Assembly (NCBI GenBank): GCA_030065055.1
Contig: JASJDS010000039.1
Coordinates: forward strand, 1-36,934
Source: Calothrix sp. MO_192.B10
Lineage (GTDB): Bacteria; Cyanobacteriota; Cyanobacteriia; Cyanobacteriales; Nostocaceae
Direction of reading: 5' to 3'
DNA: 36,934 nucleotides
Of this stretch, positions 1-9,215 are shown one piece after another (within the stretch, counting starts at the first letter, position 1; every line of letters begins with the position of its first letter). The notes beneath the pieces were generated by a model that was given only the letters and a program-made list of their open reading frames with translations, was not told where the DNA came from and did not search any database. Position numbers and translations under genes: made by a program.

Positions 1-204
1 TCAGTTATCAGTTACCCCATCGATGAATCGAAGGGCTAATGAGAACAAGGAAAACATTTTTGACTCTCCACGGATAAATCCGGAGAGCAGCGCGGTCTTG
101 GGGGTTTCCCCCATGAGCGACTGCGGAGGGCTTGTATCCAGTTTATTTTTCAGTCATTTTTTTGGGGAGATGGGGAGATGGGGGGACAAGAAAACAATTT
201 TTCC

Positions 205-295
205 CTAACAACTAACAACCAACAACCAACAACCAACAACTAACAACTAACAACCAACAACCAACAACCAACAACTAACAACTAACAACTAACAA
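205..295. repeat. Heptamer tandem repeat, about 13 units
   Basis: Thirteen head-to-tail 7-bp units, alternating CTAACAA and CCAACAA, fill this stretch. This matches the short tandemly repeated repetitive sequences known from filamentous cyanobacteria. The reading frame across the first 208 bases has no recognisable protein similarity and runs into the array, so I see no gene in 1-375. Confidence 0.9.
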
Positions 296-375
296 CCATC
301 ATCCCATCACTCCTTTGTTAGTATTGATACATTAATATCCAAGAAATCATCCGTGGAGATGACAAGAAAAGTTAT

Positions 376-1413
376 ATGATCAGAATCTTAGTCACCGGTG
401 CTGCTGGATTTATTGGTTTTCATCTCAGTCAAAGCCTGCTAAACAGAGGCGATATAGTCGTTGGGCTAGATAACCTCAATGATTATTATGATGTTTCCCT
501 CAAAAAAGACCGCCTTGCTCAACTAGAAGACAAGCCCGGTTTTAGCTTCCACAAATTAGATTTAGCAAATCGCCAAGGAATAGCCCAGCTATTTAGGGAT
601 CAAAAATTTGATGTGGTAGTCAACCTAGCAGCCCAACCAGGCGTGCGTTACTCCTTGCAAAATCCCCATGCTTATGTAGATAGTAACTTGGTGGGTTTTG
701 TCAATATTTTAGAAGGATGTCGTCACTCAGAAGTTAAACATTTAGTATTTGCTTCTTCTAGTTCAGTCTATGGTAATAATACCAAGATTCCATTTTCTGT
801 TGGTGATAATGTAGACCATCCAATTAGCTTATATGCTGCCAGTAAGAAAGCTAATGAGCTGATGGCTCATACTTACAGTCATTTGTATGGTCTACCCACA
901 ACTGGACTCCGCTTTTTTACTGTCTATGGTCCTTGGGGTCGTCCAGATATGGCGTATTTTAAATTCACCAAGGCAATTTTGGCAGGTCAGCCCATAGATG
1001 TATTTAATTACGGTAAGATGAGTCGGGATTTTACCTATGTTGATGACATTGTAGAAGGTATCATTCGTACCATAAATCAAATTCCTCAACCCAACGACCC
1101 CCATGCTGGAGATACCCCCAATCCACCCACTAGCAAAGCTCCATACAAACTTTATAACATCGGCAATAACCAGCCTGTGGAATTAATGCATTTTATACAA
1201 GTGTTAGAGGATTGTTTGGGAGTCAAAGCAGAAAAAAATTTCCTCCCCATGCAACCTGGCGATGTTCCCATGACTTATGCCGATGTGGATGATTTAGTTA
1301 GAGATGTTGGCTTTCAACCCAGCACGCCCATTGAGGTGGGAATTAAACAATTTATCGCTTGGTATACCTCTTATTATCAAATATCAGCACCTCATTTAAC
1401 ATCAACGAACTAA
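376..1413 (+). CDS. NAD-dependent sugar epimerase, UDP-glucuronate 4-epimerase-like
   Basis: Extended short-chain dehydrogenase/epimerase of 345 residues. The N-terminal dinucleotide motif GAAGFIG lies near residues 8-14. The catalytic YAASK (YxxxK) is near residue 152, preceded by a serine run (ASSSSVYG). The early GLDNLNDYYD segment followed by LKKDRL is typical of UDP-glucuronate 4-epimerases (CapI/LpsL type) rather than plain GalE. The family interconverts UDP-glucuronate and UDP-galacturonate in the cytoplasm, supplying precursors for surface polysaccharide. The next gene on the same strand is a Wzc-like BY-kinase, which fits an exopolysaccharide role, but 457 bp separate them, so a shared transcript is not assured. 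Substrate specificity is inferred from motifs. A related UDP-sugar epimerase activity is the main alternative. Confidence 0.88.
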   Translation: MIRILVTGAAGFIGFHLSQSLLNRGDIVVGLDNLNDYYDVSLKKDRLAQLEDKPGFSFHKLDLANRQGIAQLFRDQKFDVVVNLAAQPGVRYSLQNPHAYVDSNLVGFVNILEGCRHSEVKHLVFASSSSVYGNNTKIPFSVGDNVDHPISLYAASKKANELMAHTYSHLYGLPTTGLRFFTVYGPWGRPDMAYFKFTKAILAGQPIDVFNYGKMSRDFTYVDDIVEGIIRTINQIPQPNDPHAGDTPNPPTSKAPYKLYNIGNNQPVELMHFIQVLEDCLGVKAEKNFLPMQPGDVPMTYADVDDLVRDVGFQPSTPIEVGIKQFIAWYTSYYQISAPHLTSTN

Positions 1414-1497
1414 TTACTGTGCCTTGGCAACGGTGTACACAAGTTATGGCATGCCCAACAGTAAGAAGAAAAACCTCATCCTGACAAAAGCGGACAT

Positions 1498-1520
1498 CCC
1501 TCTCCTTAATAAGGAGAGGG
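1498..1520. terminator. Perfect inverted repeat downstream of the epimerase
   Basis: Ten-base perfect arms (CCCTCTCCTT / AAGGAGAGGG) around a 3-base loop. A second small hairpin, TTTTTGC-ATC-GCAAAAA, follows at 1526-1542. The sequence belongs to a widespread cyanobacterial intergenic repeat, so it may be a repeat that also terminates transcription. There is no long T run directly after the stem. The rest of 1414-1870 is AT-rich and shows no gene. Confidence 0.45.
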
Positions 1521-1794
1521 AAAGATTTTTGCATCGCAAAAAGCGAGGGTGAGGTGATGATTTCATGGATAATCAGGAGAGGGTAACCCAGGTGGGTGAG
1601 GTTTTATAAGTATTTATCCGCATATGGTATGACTCAAAAATAGAAAAAATCAATATTCTGTAAACATAGTATATGAACTGCGATCGCATAACAATGGATA
1701 CACCATATCAATTAACAGCAAATATCAGGTTGTTTACTTATCCAAATATTTACTATCTTTACAAAATATTTACATATTTTATTTTTTCATCGTA

Positions 1795-1844
1795 TGATTT
1801 GATGATTCAATATTAATCAAATATACCTATAAATCATCAAATCA
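1795..1844. promoter_or_regulatory. 13-bp inverted repeat upstream of the BY-kinase gene
   Basis: Perfect arms TGATTTGATGATT (1795-1807) and AATCATCAAATCA (1832-1844) are separated by 24 AT-rich bases, ending 26 bp before the BY-kinase start. It could be a bipartite operator or an mRNA stem-loop. No known regulator is recognised. Confidence 0.35.
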
Positions 1845-1870
1845 TATTAAATTTTAGATGTTTATTTATT

Positions 1871-4045
1871 ATGAAGCCACCAAATCCTTCATTGACATTG
1901 GATAAATACTTGCAGGTTGTAAAGCGGCGTTGGATACCTGGTTTAGGAGTATTTCTTCCAGTATGTATGGTTTCTGTATTGGCATCATCTCTTAAGAAGC
2001 CCATCTATCAAGCTGTTGGTAAGTTGTTGTTTCACAGGACAAATAATATCTCTTCCTTGACAGGTGTGGGAGGTGAGCAAGGAAAACTGGAAACATTCGT
2101 ATTAAATACGGAAGCAGAGGTGATTAGTTCTATTTCGGTTGTGCAGAAAACCATAGACAAGCTTAGTCTCAAGGATGAGCAAGGACAACCTCTGGGTTAC
2201 AATCTTTTCCTGAATCAATTAACTATCAGCAATGTTAAAGATAGTGACGTACTGCAAATATCCTATCGAGATCAAGATCCGGATTTAGCGGCGAAAGTAG
2301 TGAATACTCTTATGGCTACATACTTAGATTATAAAGAATCTATCCAACAATCTAAAGCTGCATTAGCCCGTAAATTCATAGAAAAACAACTGTCAAAAGA
2401 AGAATTACTCATCCGCCAAACAGAAACTAAGTTGGCGCAGTTTAAAGAAAAAAACAACATTATTTCGCTGCAAGAGGAAGCGACTAAGTCAGTGGAAATG
2501 ATGGCAGATTTACAAAAAAAAATTGGTGACATTAAAGCAAAAATGGCTAATGTCAGTGCCCAAGTTCGGGAAATAAGGGCACAACTGAATATGACTACTC
2601 AGCAGGCAGTAGCTTTCAATTCCCTCAGTCAATCTGAGACAACCCAAAATATTATTCAAGAAATTCAGCAGCTAGAGTCTAAACTTGAAAGTAAGCGCAA
2701 TGTTTTTCAGGAATTTCATCCTGAAATTGTAGATATGGAAAGCAAGCTAAGTGCTTTAAAAAAAATATTGCAAGGGCAATTAAAGAAAGTTTCCAACTCT
2801 CGGCAGATAGATATCAATAGCAATGTTCCAGGGGGAGAGCTGCAACAACAACTGACTGCCAAACTAGTTGAATTAGAGTCTATACGTCTGGGTTTGGCTA
2901 GCGAGCTGGCAAGTCTTTCTACTTTAGAGAGTAATTACAAAGTAAGGCTGAACAATCTACCCAAATTAGAAAAAGAGCAACGACATTTGGAACGTCAAGT
3001 CAACGCAGCCCAGTCTACTTATTTGCAATTATTACAAAAATTACAAGAAGCTCGCATTGCAGAAAATCAAATTGTCAGTGATGCCAAGCAGATATCTGCG
3101 GCACTAGTTCCAGAAAAACCGATTTCTTCTGCGAAAGTCTATTACTCAAGTGCAGTTTTTCTTTCTACCTTAATTGCTTTGGTAACGATGTGCATTTTGG
3201 AGGCGAGAGATAAAACGATTAAGTCTGCACAGGAGGCACAGGAGCTATTGGAATTACCTGTACTGGGAGTAATTCCTGTATGGAAAAAATCGAAAAAATC
3301 TACTGACAAGCAAGGGTCGAATACAGCTGTATCTCTGCCGATGGTGGCAATGAGAGATGCACCCCGCTCTTTTATTAGTGAAGCTTTCCGGATGCTGCGG
3401 GCAAATTTGAATTTTGTGAGTGCGGATAAGAAACTAAAGGTAATATTAGTGACTAGTTCCGTACCTCAAGAGGGTAAGTCAACTGTGGCAGCGAATTTAG
3501 CTATGGCAATGACTCAGAAGGAGCATTCCGTATTGTTGGTGGATGGAGATTTACACCGTCCATCTCAGCATCTAATATGGACTTTGCCCAATCAGCAGGG
3601 GTTGAGCAATGTGATTATGGGAGAGATAGAGGTGATGAAAGCGATTAAAAAAGTGAGTAGCAATCTTTATGTATTAACTTCTGGGTTTATACCTCCTAGC
3701 CCATCCTCTATCTTAGATTCCAAGCGTATGACATCATTAGTAGATAGTTTCGCTGCTTACTACGACTATGTAATTATTGATGCTCCATCTTTAAATTTAG
3801 CGGTTGATGCTTCTACTTTGGGAGAAATGGCTGATGGAGTTTTGTTAGTAGTACGTCCAGGAATAGTAGATTATGGAAATGCAACTACAGCTTGTGAATT
3901 GTTGGCAAAATCAGGTCAGAATGTAATTGGACAAGTGGTAAATGCAGCTCATGCAGATAATGCAAATATGAGTAAGTATTACTTCCAAGAAGAATATGAG
4001 CTTCAAGACAAAGCTAATTATGATGAAGTGAAACAAACAAACTAG
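1871..4045 (+). CDS. Polysaccharide co-polymerase / tyrosine autokinase (Wzc-like BY-kinase)
   Basis: A 724-residue inner-membrane protein that couples chain-length control with tyrosine autophosphorylation in capsule or exopolysaccharide export. It has an N-terminal Wzz domain with a first membrane segment near residues 20-45. A long periplasmic coiled-coil region follows (about 150-410), then a second membrane segment near 420-443. The cytoplasmic BY-kinase domain shows Walker A (SSVPQEGKST, about 527), Walker A' (VLLVDGDLHRP, about 553) and Walker B (YVIIDAPS, about 633). The C-terminus carries a tyrosine cluster (KYYFQEEYE plus one more Tyr), the usual autophosphorylation tail. The architecture is that of Gram-negative one-piece Wzc proteins. 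It lies downstream of a UDP-uronate epimerase, which supports surface-polysaccharide work. The ATG has no clear Shine-Dalgarno sequence. Confidence 0.93.
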   Translation: MKPPNPSLTLDKYLQVVKRRWIPGLGVFLPVCMVSVLASSLKKPIYQAVGKLLFHRTNNISSLTGVGGEQGKLETFVLNTEAEVISSISVVQKTIDKLSLKDEQGQPLGYNLFLNQLTISNVKDSDVLQISYRDQDPDLAAKVVNTLMATYLDYKESIQQSKAALARKFIEKQLSKEELLIRQTETKLAQFKEKNNIISLQEEATKSVEMMADLQKKIGDIKAKMANVSAQVREIRAQLNMTTQQAVAFNSLSQSETTQNIIQEIQQLESKLESKRNVFQEFHPEIVDMESKLSALKKILQGQLKKVSNSRQIDINSNVPGGELQQQLTAKLVELESIRLGLASELASLSTLESNYKVRLNNLPKLEKEQRHLERQVNAAQSTYLQLLQKLQEARIAENQIVSDAKQISAALVPEKPISSAKVYYSSAVFLSTLIALVTMCILEARDKTIKSAQEAQELLELPVLGVIPVWKKSKKSTDKQGSNTAVSLPMVAMRDAPRSFISEAFRMLRANLNFVSADKKLKVILVTSSVPQEGKSTVAANLAMAMTQKEHSVLLVDGDLHRPSQHLIWTLPNQQGLSNVIMGEIEVMKAIKKVSSNLYVLTSGFIPPSPSSILDSKRMTSLVDSFAAYYDYVIIDAPSLNLAVDASTLGEMADGVLLVVRPGIVDYGNATTACELLAKSGQNVIGQVVNAAHADNANMSKYYFQEEYELQDKANYDEVKQTN

Positions 4046-4062
4046 TGCCGCTGCGCGTCAGT

Positions 4063-4094
4063 CACGCATTCACGCATTCACGCATTCACGCATT
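4063..4094. repeat. 8-bp tandem repeat (CACGCATT x4)
   Basis: Four exact copies of CACGCATT directly follow the BY-kinase gene. An imperfect stem (TTGGGGAGAT ... ATCTCCCAA) comes next at about 4099-4126 and could act as a terminator. Confidence 0.85.
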
Positions 4095-4178
4095 GAGCCA
4101 TTGGGGAGATGTCTATTAATCTCCCAAATTTGATATAATTATACAATAGTAATAGTATTTATAATCTGTTTCGCTCCT

Positions 4179-4730
4179 GTGAATAAAGTTGAACTACGCC
4201 AAAATTTACTCCAGCAGCGTAAATCTATGGCAGAATTAGAGTGGCGACAAAAGAGCGATCGCATTACCGAAAATCTACTATCTTCATCCCTATTTACCCA
4301 GTCAAAAACTATACTAGCTTATTTCAGTTTTCGTCAAGAACCAGATTTAAGTACTTTGTTTGCCAATACTAGTTACAGCTGGGGTTTTCCCCGTTGTGTG
4401 GGTAAATTTTTGCATTGGCATCAAGTAACACAATATGATTCTGTGACAACTGGTGCTTATGGCATCACAGAACCCCATCCTGATAATCCTAGTATAAATC
4501 CTGAGGAAGTTGATTTAATTCTCGTCCCTACTGTTGCTTGTGACTATCAAGGGTATAGACTAGGTTATGGTGGTGGATATTACGATCGCTTGTTGAGTTC
4601 TCCAATTTGGAAAGATAAACCTACCATTGGCATTGTGTTTGATTTTGCCTATTTACCACAGTTACCAATTGAGCCTTGGGATATGCGGTTAACTGGTATT
4701 TGTACGGAGATGGAGATCAGGATTATTTGA
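4179..4730 (+). CDS. 5-formyltetrahydrofolate cyclo-ligase
   Basis: A 183-residue cytoplasmic enzyme of the 5-FTHF cyclo-ligase (MTHFS/YgfA) family. It converts 5-formyl-THF plus ATP to 5,10-methenyl-THF, salvaging a folate store form. Family signatures are the basic N-terminal helix (LRQNLLQQRKSM), the central FPRCVG segment, the EP-rich GITEP turn and the glycine-rich nucleotide site RLGYGGGYYDRLL near residues 126-138. Length is normal for the family. The start is GTG, with no in-frame ATG nearby and no strong ribosome binding site. It stands alone, 133 bp after the BY-kinase and unrelated to it in function. Confidence 0.92.
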   Translation: MNKVELRQNLLQQRKSMAELEWRQKSDRITENLLSSSLFTQSKTILAYFSFRQEPDLSTLFANTSYSWGFPRCVGKFLHWHQVTQYDSVTTGAYGITEPHPDNPSINPEEVDLILVPTVACDYQGYRLGYGGGYYDRLLSSPIWKDKPTIGIVFDFAYLPQLPIEPWDMRLTGICTEMEIRII

Positions 4731-5206
4731 TTTATTATAAGCGATCGCGTGCCATTTTATCTTGTATTTAGGTAGGTTGGGTGGAACGAAACCAAACCCA
4801 ACACATACTATCGGGAAGCTAAACAATCTTTGCAACTAATATTACTTTTTAACAAAAAAATATTTCAGCGCGTAACTCACACTTACACTATTCTCAATTA
4901 GCTCACATTACCACCTCACCAATCAATTCCGAGGCTCATAGGTAAAGTCTGATAAACCAGACTGGGAAAGGCTTTCAGTACGTTTGAATCTACTTCGTCT
5001 TTGAGCCTGGAAATTTATTTCAAGGTGGGTTATTAGACTACTTGAGATTGCCACAAGTTATCATTTTTAACCTGCTTGGGCTATTAACCTGCAATTTACA
5101 ACAAGGCGAGAGAGATTCGTTAAAAAACTTTTCCCACCTTCAGCAGAAGAGAGAAAAGTAAAGAAGTGTAAAGGGGAAAAGGGGAAAAGGTGAAGAGTGT
5201 AAAGGG
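4731..5206. repeat. Gene-free interval with palindromic repeats
   Basis: This 476-bp gap has a HIP1 site at 4741, a GTTGGGT/ACCCAAC-type repeat near 4774-4801 and, at about 4917-5040, a mosaic of small hairpins. One example is AGTCTG-ATAAAC-CAGACT. The same modules recur at 7280-7900. A purine-rich run lies at 5150-5200. No gene is seen. Confidence 0.6.
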
Positions 5207-7168
5207 CTATTGCAAAGTCCTCCCAAACGCGCAGACAACACGAAAACCGCTATCGTGGTTGATGTAGTCGCGCTCCGCCCTAACGATGAAGCTGCGGTAC
5301 GCCGAGCGGCAGTAAATAGGAAGGCTGAGCGAGGAACCCCCCCGCATCATACGATAACTATTATCATTATCAAACCAAGCACTACCATCTGTGGGTGCGC
5401 CATTATAATTACTATGCCAAGTATCTTGACACCACTCCCACACATTGCCATGCATATCGTATAAACCAAAGGCATTGGGTGGAAAACTACCTACATCTGT
5501 GGTTTGTTTCCTATATTTACCCTTGGATGCAGAACCATATGGATAGTTCCCGTTGTAGTTGACTAAATCAGGGGTAATAGTTTCACCAAAGTAGAATGGT
5601 GTGGTTGTTCCCGCACGACAAGCGTATTCCCATTCTGCTTCGCTGGGTAATCTGTATGTGCGTCTTGTTTTTTGGCTGAGACGCTGACAAAATGTTACTG
5701 CATCATTCCACGATACCCTTTCTACAGGTCTTTTTTCCCCTTTGAAGTGCGAAGGATTTTTACCCATAATTGCTTGATATTGCGCTTGGGTAACTACATA
5801 TTTACCCATAAAGAAGGGCTGAACAGTAACTGTATGTTGGGGACTTTCACAATCACTTCGTCCTTCTTCTTCATCCTCTGAACCTGCAATTAGTCCTAAT
5901 AATTTCCTGATTGGCTTTCCTTCCGGTGAACCCATAGTAAAGGTTCCCCCTGGTATCTGTACCATTTCCAACGTGACATCATTCCCCAAGTCTTCTACAA
6001 AGTATTTTGCTTGCAAGTTGTGACGATTGGTGATATATCCTTGTACGTCTACAGTGACAGTTTCAAATGAAAAGGTTTTCAGAGGTAAACCAGAACTAGG
6101 TTGACTTGGTGGAGTTGGTGAGGGTTTTGGTGAGGAAAAATTTACACTACTACTGACTGGATTCGGTTGTGCCGGTTGGGGGGGAGTCAAAATAGTTGAT
6201 GGCGGAGAAGATACAGGTTGAGGGGGAGCCAAAATAGTTGATGGTGGAGAAAATACAGGAGAATGCAAGTCATTGAGAACTTCTACTGCTGATTGATATC
6301 TCTCCCTTGCTAAGTGTTTGAGTAACTTATCCAGCACTCTCCCCAAATCATCACTAATTGTCACCCCTGGTGGTAAATGTTTTCGCCACACCCACTCAGC
6401 ATTCACAGCATCATATAACTTGTCATGAATTATCCCTTGGGCATCTTGTAGGGGTATACATTTAGTTAACAATCTGGCACAAGTTGCACCCAATGCATAT
6501 AAATCACTCGCAGCAGAGGCATACCCCTGCATTTGCTCGGTGGGTGCATAACCAATGGTGTGAATCCCCGTCCCTTGTCTGGCTAAACTGGTTTGAGTTA
6601 CTTGCTTGGCTCCACCAAAGTCTATTAATACCAGTTTGCCATCTTGCCTACGGATGATATTTTCTGGTTTAATATCCCGGTGAATCACATTATGTTCGTG
6701 AACGAATTGTAAAACTGGCAATAAATCATCCAGCAATTGACGAATCTTCGGTTCATCGAAGGTTTGCTGTTTCAACTCAGCCAGTAAATTTTTCCCTTCA
6801 ATAAACTCTTGCACCAAATACATCCCCGAACCTTGTTCAAAGTAAGCCAGTAACCTGGGTATTTGGGTATGATTTTCTCCCAGTGCAAATAAGCTCTTTG
6901 CTTCTTGTTTGAATAGTTCTTTACCCTTATTCAGTGCTGCTGTTCCTTGGAATTGGGGGAGGAATTGTTTAATGACACAAGCTGCATCTAGTCTATCTGT
7001 GTCTTGTGCTAAATAGGTTCTACCAAAACCACCTTCACCTATAACTTTCTGTACTCGATAGCGGTTTCGTAGGAGGGTAGAGAAATCACCATTACCACAA
7101 CTGATGCAAAATTTGTTGCCATCAGGGTTGAAAGGGTTGGAACAATTGGGGTTTTGGCAAACTTGCAT
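5207..7168 (-). CDS. Serine/threonine protein kinase fused to an FGE-sulfatase domain
   Basis: A 653-residue protein in three parts. The N-terminus has four cysteines (C4, C9, C21, C24) in a zinc-ribbon-like arrangement. A Hanks-type kinase follows (about 32-290) with [11 protein letters not shown], the lysine in [13 protein letters not shown] and the DFG motif IDFGGAKQ, so it should be catalytically active. A proline-rich linker (about 300-375) contains a repeated SPPSTIL-PPQP unit. The C-terminal third (about 390-650) is an FGE-sulfatase/SUMF1-like domain with [22 protein letters not shown] and GNVWEWCQD. In the segment matching the FGE active site ([12 protein letters not shown]) only the second of the usual two cysteines remains, so formylglycine formation is unlikely. 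The domain may instead bind ligand or protein. Cyanobacteria often carry this fusion; the target is unknown. Confidence 0.93.
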   Translation of the reverse strand: MQVCQNPNCSNPFNPDGNKFCISCGNGDFSTLLRNRYRVQKVIGEGGFGRTYLAQDTDRLDAACVIKQFLPQFQGTAALNKGKELFKQEAKSLFALGENHTQIPRLLAYFEQGSGMYLVQEFIEGKNLLAELKQQTFDEPKIRQLLDDLLPVLQFVHEHNVIHRDIKPENIIRRQDGKLVLIDFGGAKQVTQTSLARQGTGIHTIGYAPTEQMQGYASAASDLYALGATCARLLTKCIPLQDAQGIIHDKLYDAVNAEWVWRKHLPPGVTISDDLGRVLDKLLKHLARERYQSAVEVLNDLHSPVFSPPSTILAPPQPVSSPPSTILTPPQPAQPNPVSSSVNFSSPKPSPTPPSQPSSGLPLKTFSFETVTVDVQGYITNRHNLQAKYFVEDLGNDVTLEMVQIPGGTFTMGSPEGKPIRKLLGLIAGSEDEEEGRSDCESPQHTVTVQPFFMGKYVVTQAQYQAIMGKNPSHFKGEKRPVERVSWNDAVTFCQRLSQKTRRTYRLPSEAEWEYACRAGTTTPFYFGETITPDLVNYNGNYPYGSASKGKYRKQTTDVGSFPPNAFGLYDMHGNVWEWCQDTWHSNYNGAPTDGSAWFDNDNSYRMMRGGSSLSLPIYCRSAYRSFIVRAERDYINHDSGFRVVCAFGRTLQ

Positions 7169-7279
7169 AACTTGGGGATTTTGCAGCTTTATTATCCCAA
7201 GTTAGCGTGAATTTACGGGGATGGGAAGGTATTAATAGTGGTAATGATGTAAATTTTAATGATACTTTAGATTTTCAAT

Positions 7280-7900
7280 TAGCCATCCTTACCGCCTCGG
7301 AATCAATTCCGAGGCTCACAAGCAAAGTCTGATAAATCAGACTAGGTAGAACTTGCAGTGCGTTTTAACTAACAACTTGCGCCAATTCCGAGAATAGGAG
7401 GCGGAAGACTCCTTTCCCCTAGTTACCAGGCTGAGCCTGGTAACTAGAATATAGAGCCTCTGGCTCTTGCCCTTGAATGGTGCAAGTTATGAGTTTTAAT
7501 AAACCAAGCACGTTGAAACGCGCTCTCACCCCTTACCCAGTCTGATTTATCAGACTTTGTCTTTGAGCCTGGGATTTCAATCCTAGGCGGAAATCTGGGC
7601 TAATTGAGAATGCTGCAAGTGATGAGTTCCCCTAGTTACCAGGCTGAGCCTGGTAACTAGAATATAGAGCCTCTGGCTCTTGCCCTTGAATGGTGCAAGT
7701 TATGAGTTTTAATAAACCAAGCACGTTAAAACGCGCTCTGGTGTCTTTCCCAGTCTGATTTATCAGACTTTGTCTTTGAGCCTGGGATTTCAATCCTAGG
7801 CGGAAATCTGGGCTAATTGAGAATGCTGCAAGTTATGAGTTTTAACGTACTTCGTCTTTGAGCCTTGAAATTGATTTCAAGGTGGGTTGTTGGACTAAAT
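7280..7900. repeat. Cluster of palindromic repeat modules
   Basis: The 784-bp gap 7169-7952 has no gene but is full of hairpin modules. These include CTCGGAAT-CA-ATTCCGAG, AGTCTGAT-AA-ATCAGACT, CCTTGAAAT-TG-ATTTCAAGG and a 27-bp palindrome centred on CCAGGCTGAGCCTGG. Several occur in both orientations and are shared with 4917-5040, and the CCAGGCTGAGCCTGG module reappears near 21855. Confidence 0.8.
7414..7839. repeat. Two tandem 213-bp direct repeats
   Basis: Copy 1 is 7414-7626 and copy 2 is 7627-7839, head to tail with exactly 213 bp period. They differ by a single G/A change after ACGTT, by a cluster of substitutions just after GCGCTCT (about 7527-7536 against 7740-7749) and by one base near the end. 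This is a recent tandem duplication of a composite palindromic unit. Confidence 0.9.
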
Positions 7901-7952
7901 GAAATTACGTAAGCCAAACAATACCATTAGGGTAAAAAGCAATTTCATCATG

Positions 7953-9107
7953 CTACAATTTATATTTTTTCATTAACGGTAAGGCAATTTTATTCACCAA
8001 CAAACCTAAAAAACGCCATACTAATTGTCTGGTAAAAGGTAGATGTTGATGAAAAACAGCACTATATTCAGTATTGGCGATAAATCCCCTAAATCTTTTG
8101 AATTCAGCAGCGCCGGAACTCTGATGTAATATAATTCCTTTTTTAGTTGCTTCCACTGTTAACTGAGCAGATAACATCCGATATAGTCCATGTTCTTGAG
8201 GTAGGCTAGTATCGTATCCTAAAATTGGCGTAGTCATGACTCCATTGATTTCATAAAAGCCAATGACTCCATCAATTTGGTCGTTTTTCTTGAATGCTTG
8301 AAATCGCCAAGCTGGATTCTGTAAAACTAGTTTGATAAACTCTTGATTGAATTGTGGGTTATGTAGGGAATATTTATCTAAATACAAGTAATTATACAAC
8401 TCGACAATCCGGGGAATCTCTTCTTGAGTAATTTGGCTGCTATCAATTAATTCATAGCCTTGTTTAGTAATTAGTTGGAAATCCTGTTTTAACCGCCATC
8501 GCATTTTACTACGCATTGCCGATCGCTCGCTAGGGTTGAAAAGATAAATTTGTCTGCTACCTATAAGTTGATAGTCATTATCTATAAAGCTATTGAATAA
8601 TCGGTCATCGATAAAAGTATTAATTGAGCGAAAGACAATGGCATTATCTGGAAATTTTTGGCTGAGAAAACTGGTAATTGCTGTAATTTGTTGAGTAGAA
8701 ATATCTGGATATAAATTGGTTGATAATAATAGATTATAAACAATAGCAACTTTATTGATATTGCCCAAAATTAATAATTCACCTAGAATATCAATAATGA
8801 TTGCCAGAATTGCTTCTAAAATGGGAGTTTTTAATGTTTTGAGTTCTTCCTTTGTATAGGTGACATAATGATTATATGGAGAGCATACATAGGAATTGTC
8901 TAACTCTTGATGATTAACTGTTATAGGCAAAAATAAATCATCTATGGTAAGCAAATATAGCTGACTATCCACATTATTGATAAAATGGTTAGAACCAGCC
9001 TTCATCATGGGAACCCAGTAATTTTTGATGAAGATTCCTAACTCTGATTCTGTCCAATTGAGGGTGTTTATGGTATTGCGATCGTAAAGATGAATTTCAG
9101 GATTCAT
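7953..9107 (-). CDS. GNAT-like acyltransferase of the pathway locus
   Basis: A 384-residue soluble protein. The C-terminal half (about 200-345) has a GNAT/BioF2-type acetyltransferase pattern: a basic MRWRLKQDF helix, RFQAFKKNDQIDGVIGFYE strands, an ILGYDTS strand and a late helix, then the HQSSGAAEFKRFRG segment. The N-terminal half is not recognised. It is the last gene of the minus-strand set, 108 bp after the adenylating enzyme, suggesting a final acyl or aminoacyl transfer in the same pathway. Substrate is unknown. The fold call rests on pattern similarity, so a FemAB-like transferase is a possible alternative. Confidence 0.65.
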   Translation of the reverse strand: MNPEIHLYDRNTINTLNWTESELGIFIKNYWVPMMKAGSNHFINNVDSQLYLLTIDDLFLPITVNHQELDNSYVCSPYNHYVTYTKEELKTLKTPILEAILAIIIDILGELLILGNINKVAIVYNLLLSTNLYPDISTQQITAITSFLSQKFPDNAIVFRSINTFIDDRLFNSFIDNDYQLIGSRQIYLFNPSERSAMRSKMRWRLKQDFQLITKQGYELIDSSQITQEEIPRIVELYNYLYLDKYSLHNPQFNQEFIKLVLQNPAWRFQAFKKNDQIDGVIGFYEINGVMTTPILGYDTSLPQEHGLYRMLSAQLTVEATKKGIILHQSSGAAEFKRFRGFIANTEYSAVFHQHLPFTRQLVWRFLGLLVNKIALPLMKKYKL

Positions 9108-9215
9108 AAGTTGTGTTTACATTTATATAAGACTTACACACTCGTTACTAAAATTCAAGTTTTGGGATTGCTTCCTTGCGTCGCGATGACTGTAATTACG
9201 TTGTCTGTACGTAAG

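Noticed and set aside
23-208. 61-codon frame at the window start
   Set aside because: Low-complexity, runs into the heptamer repeat, no recognisable family.
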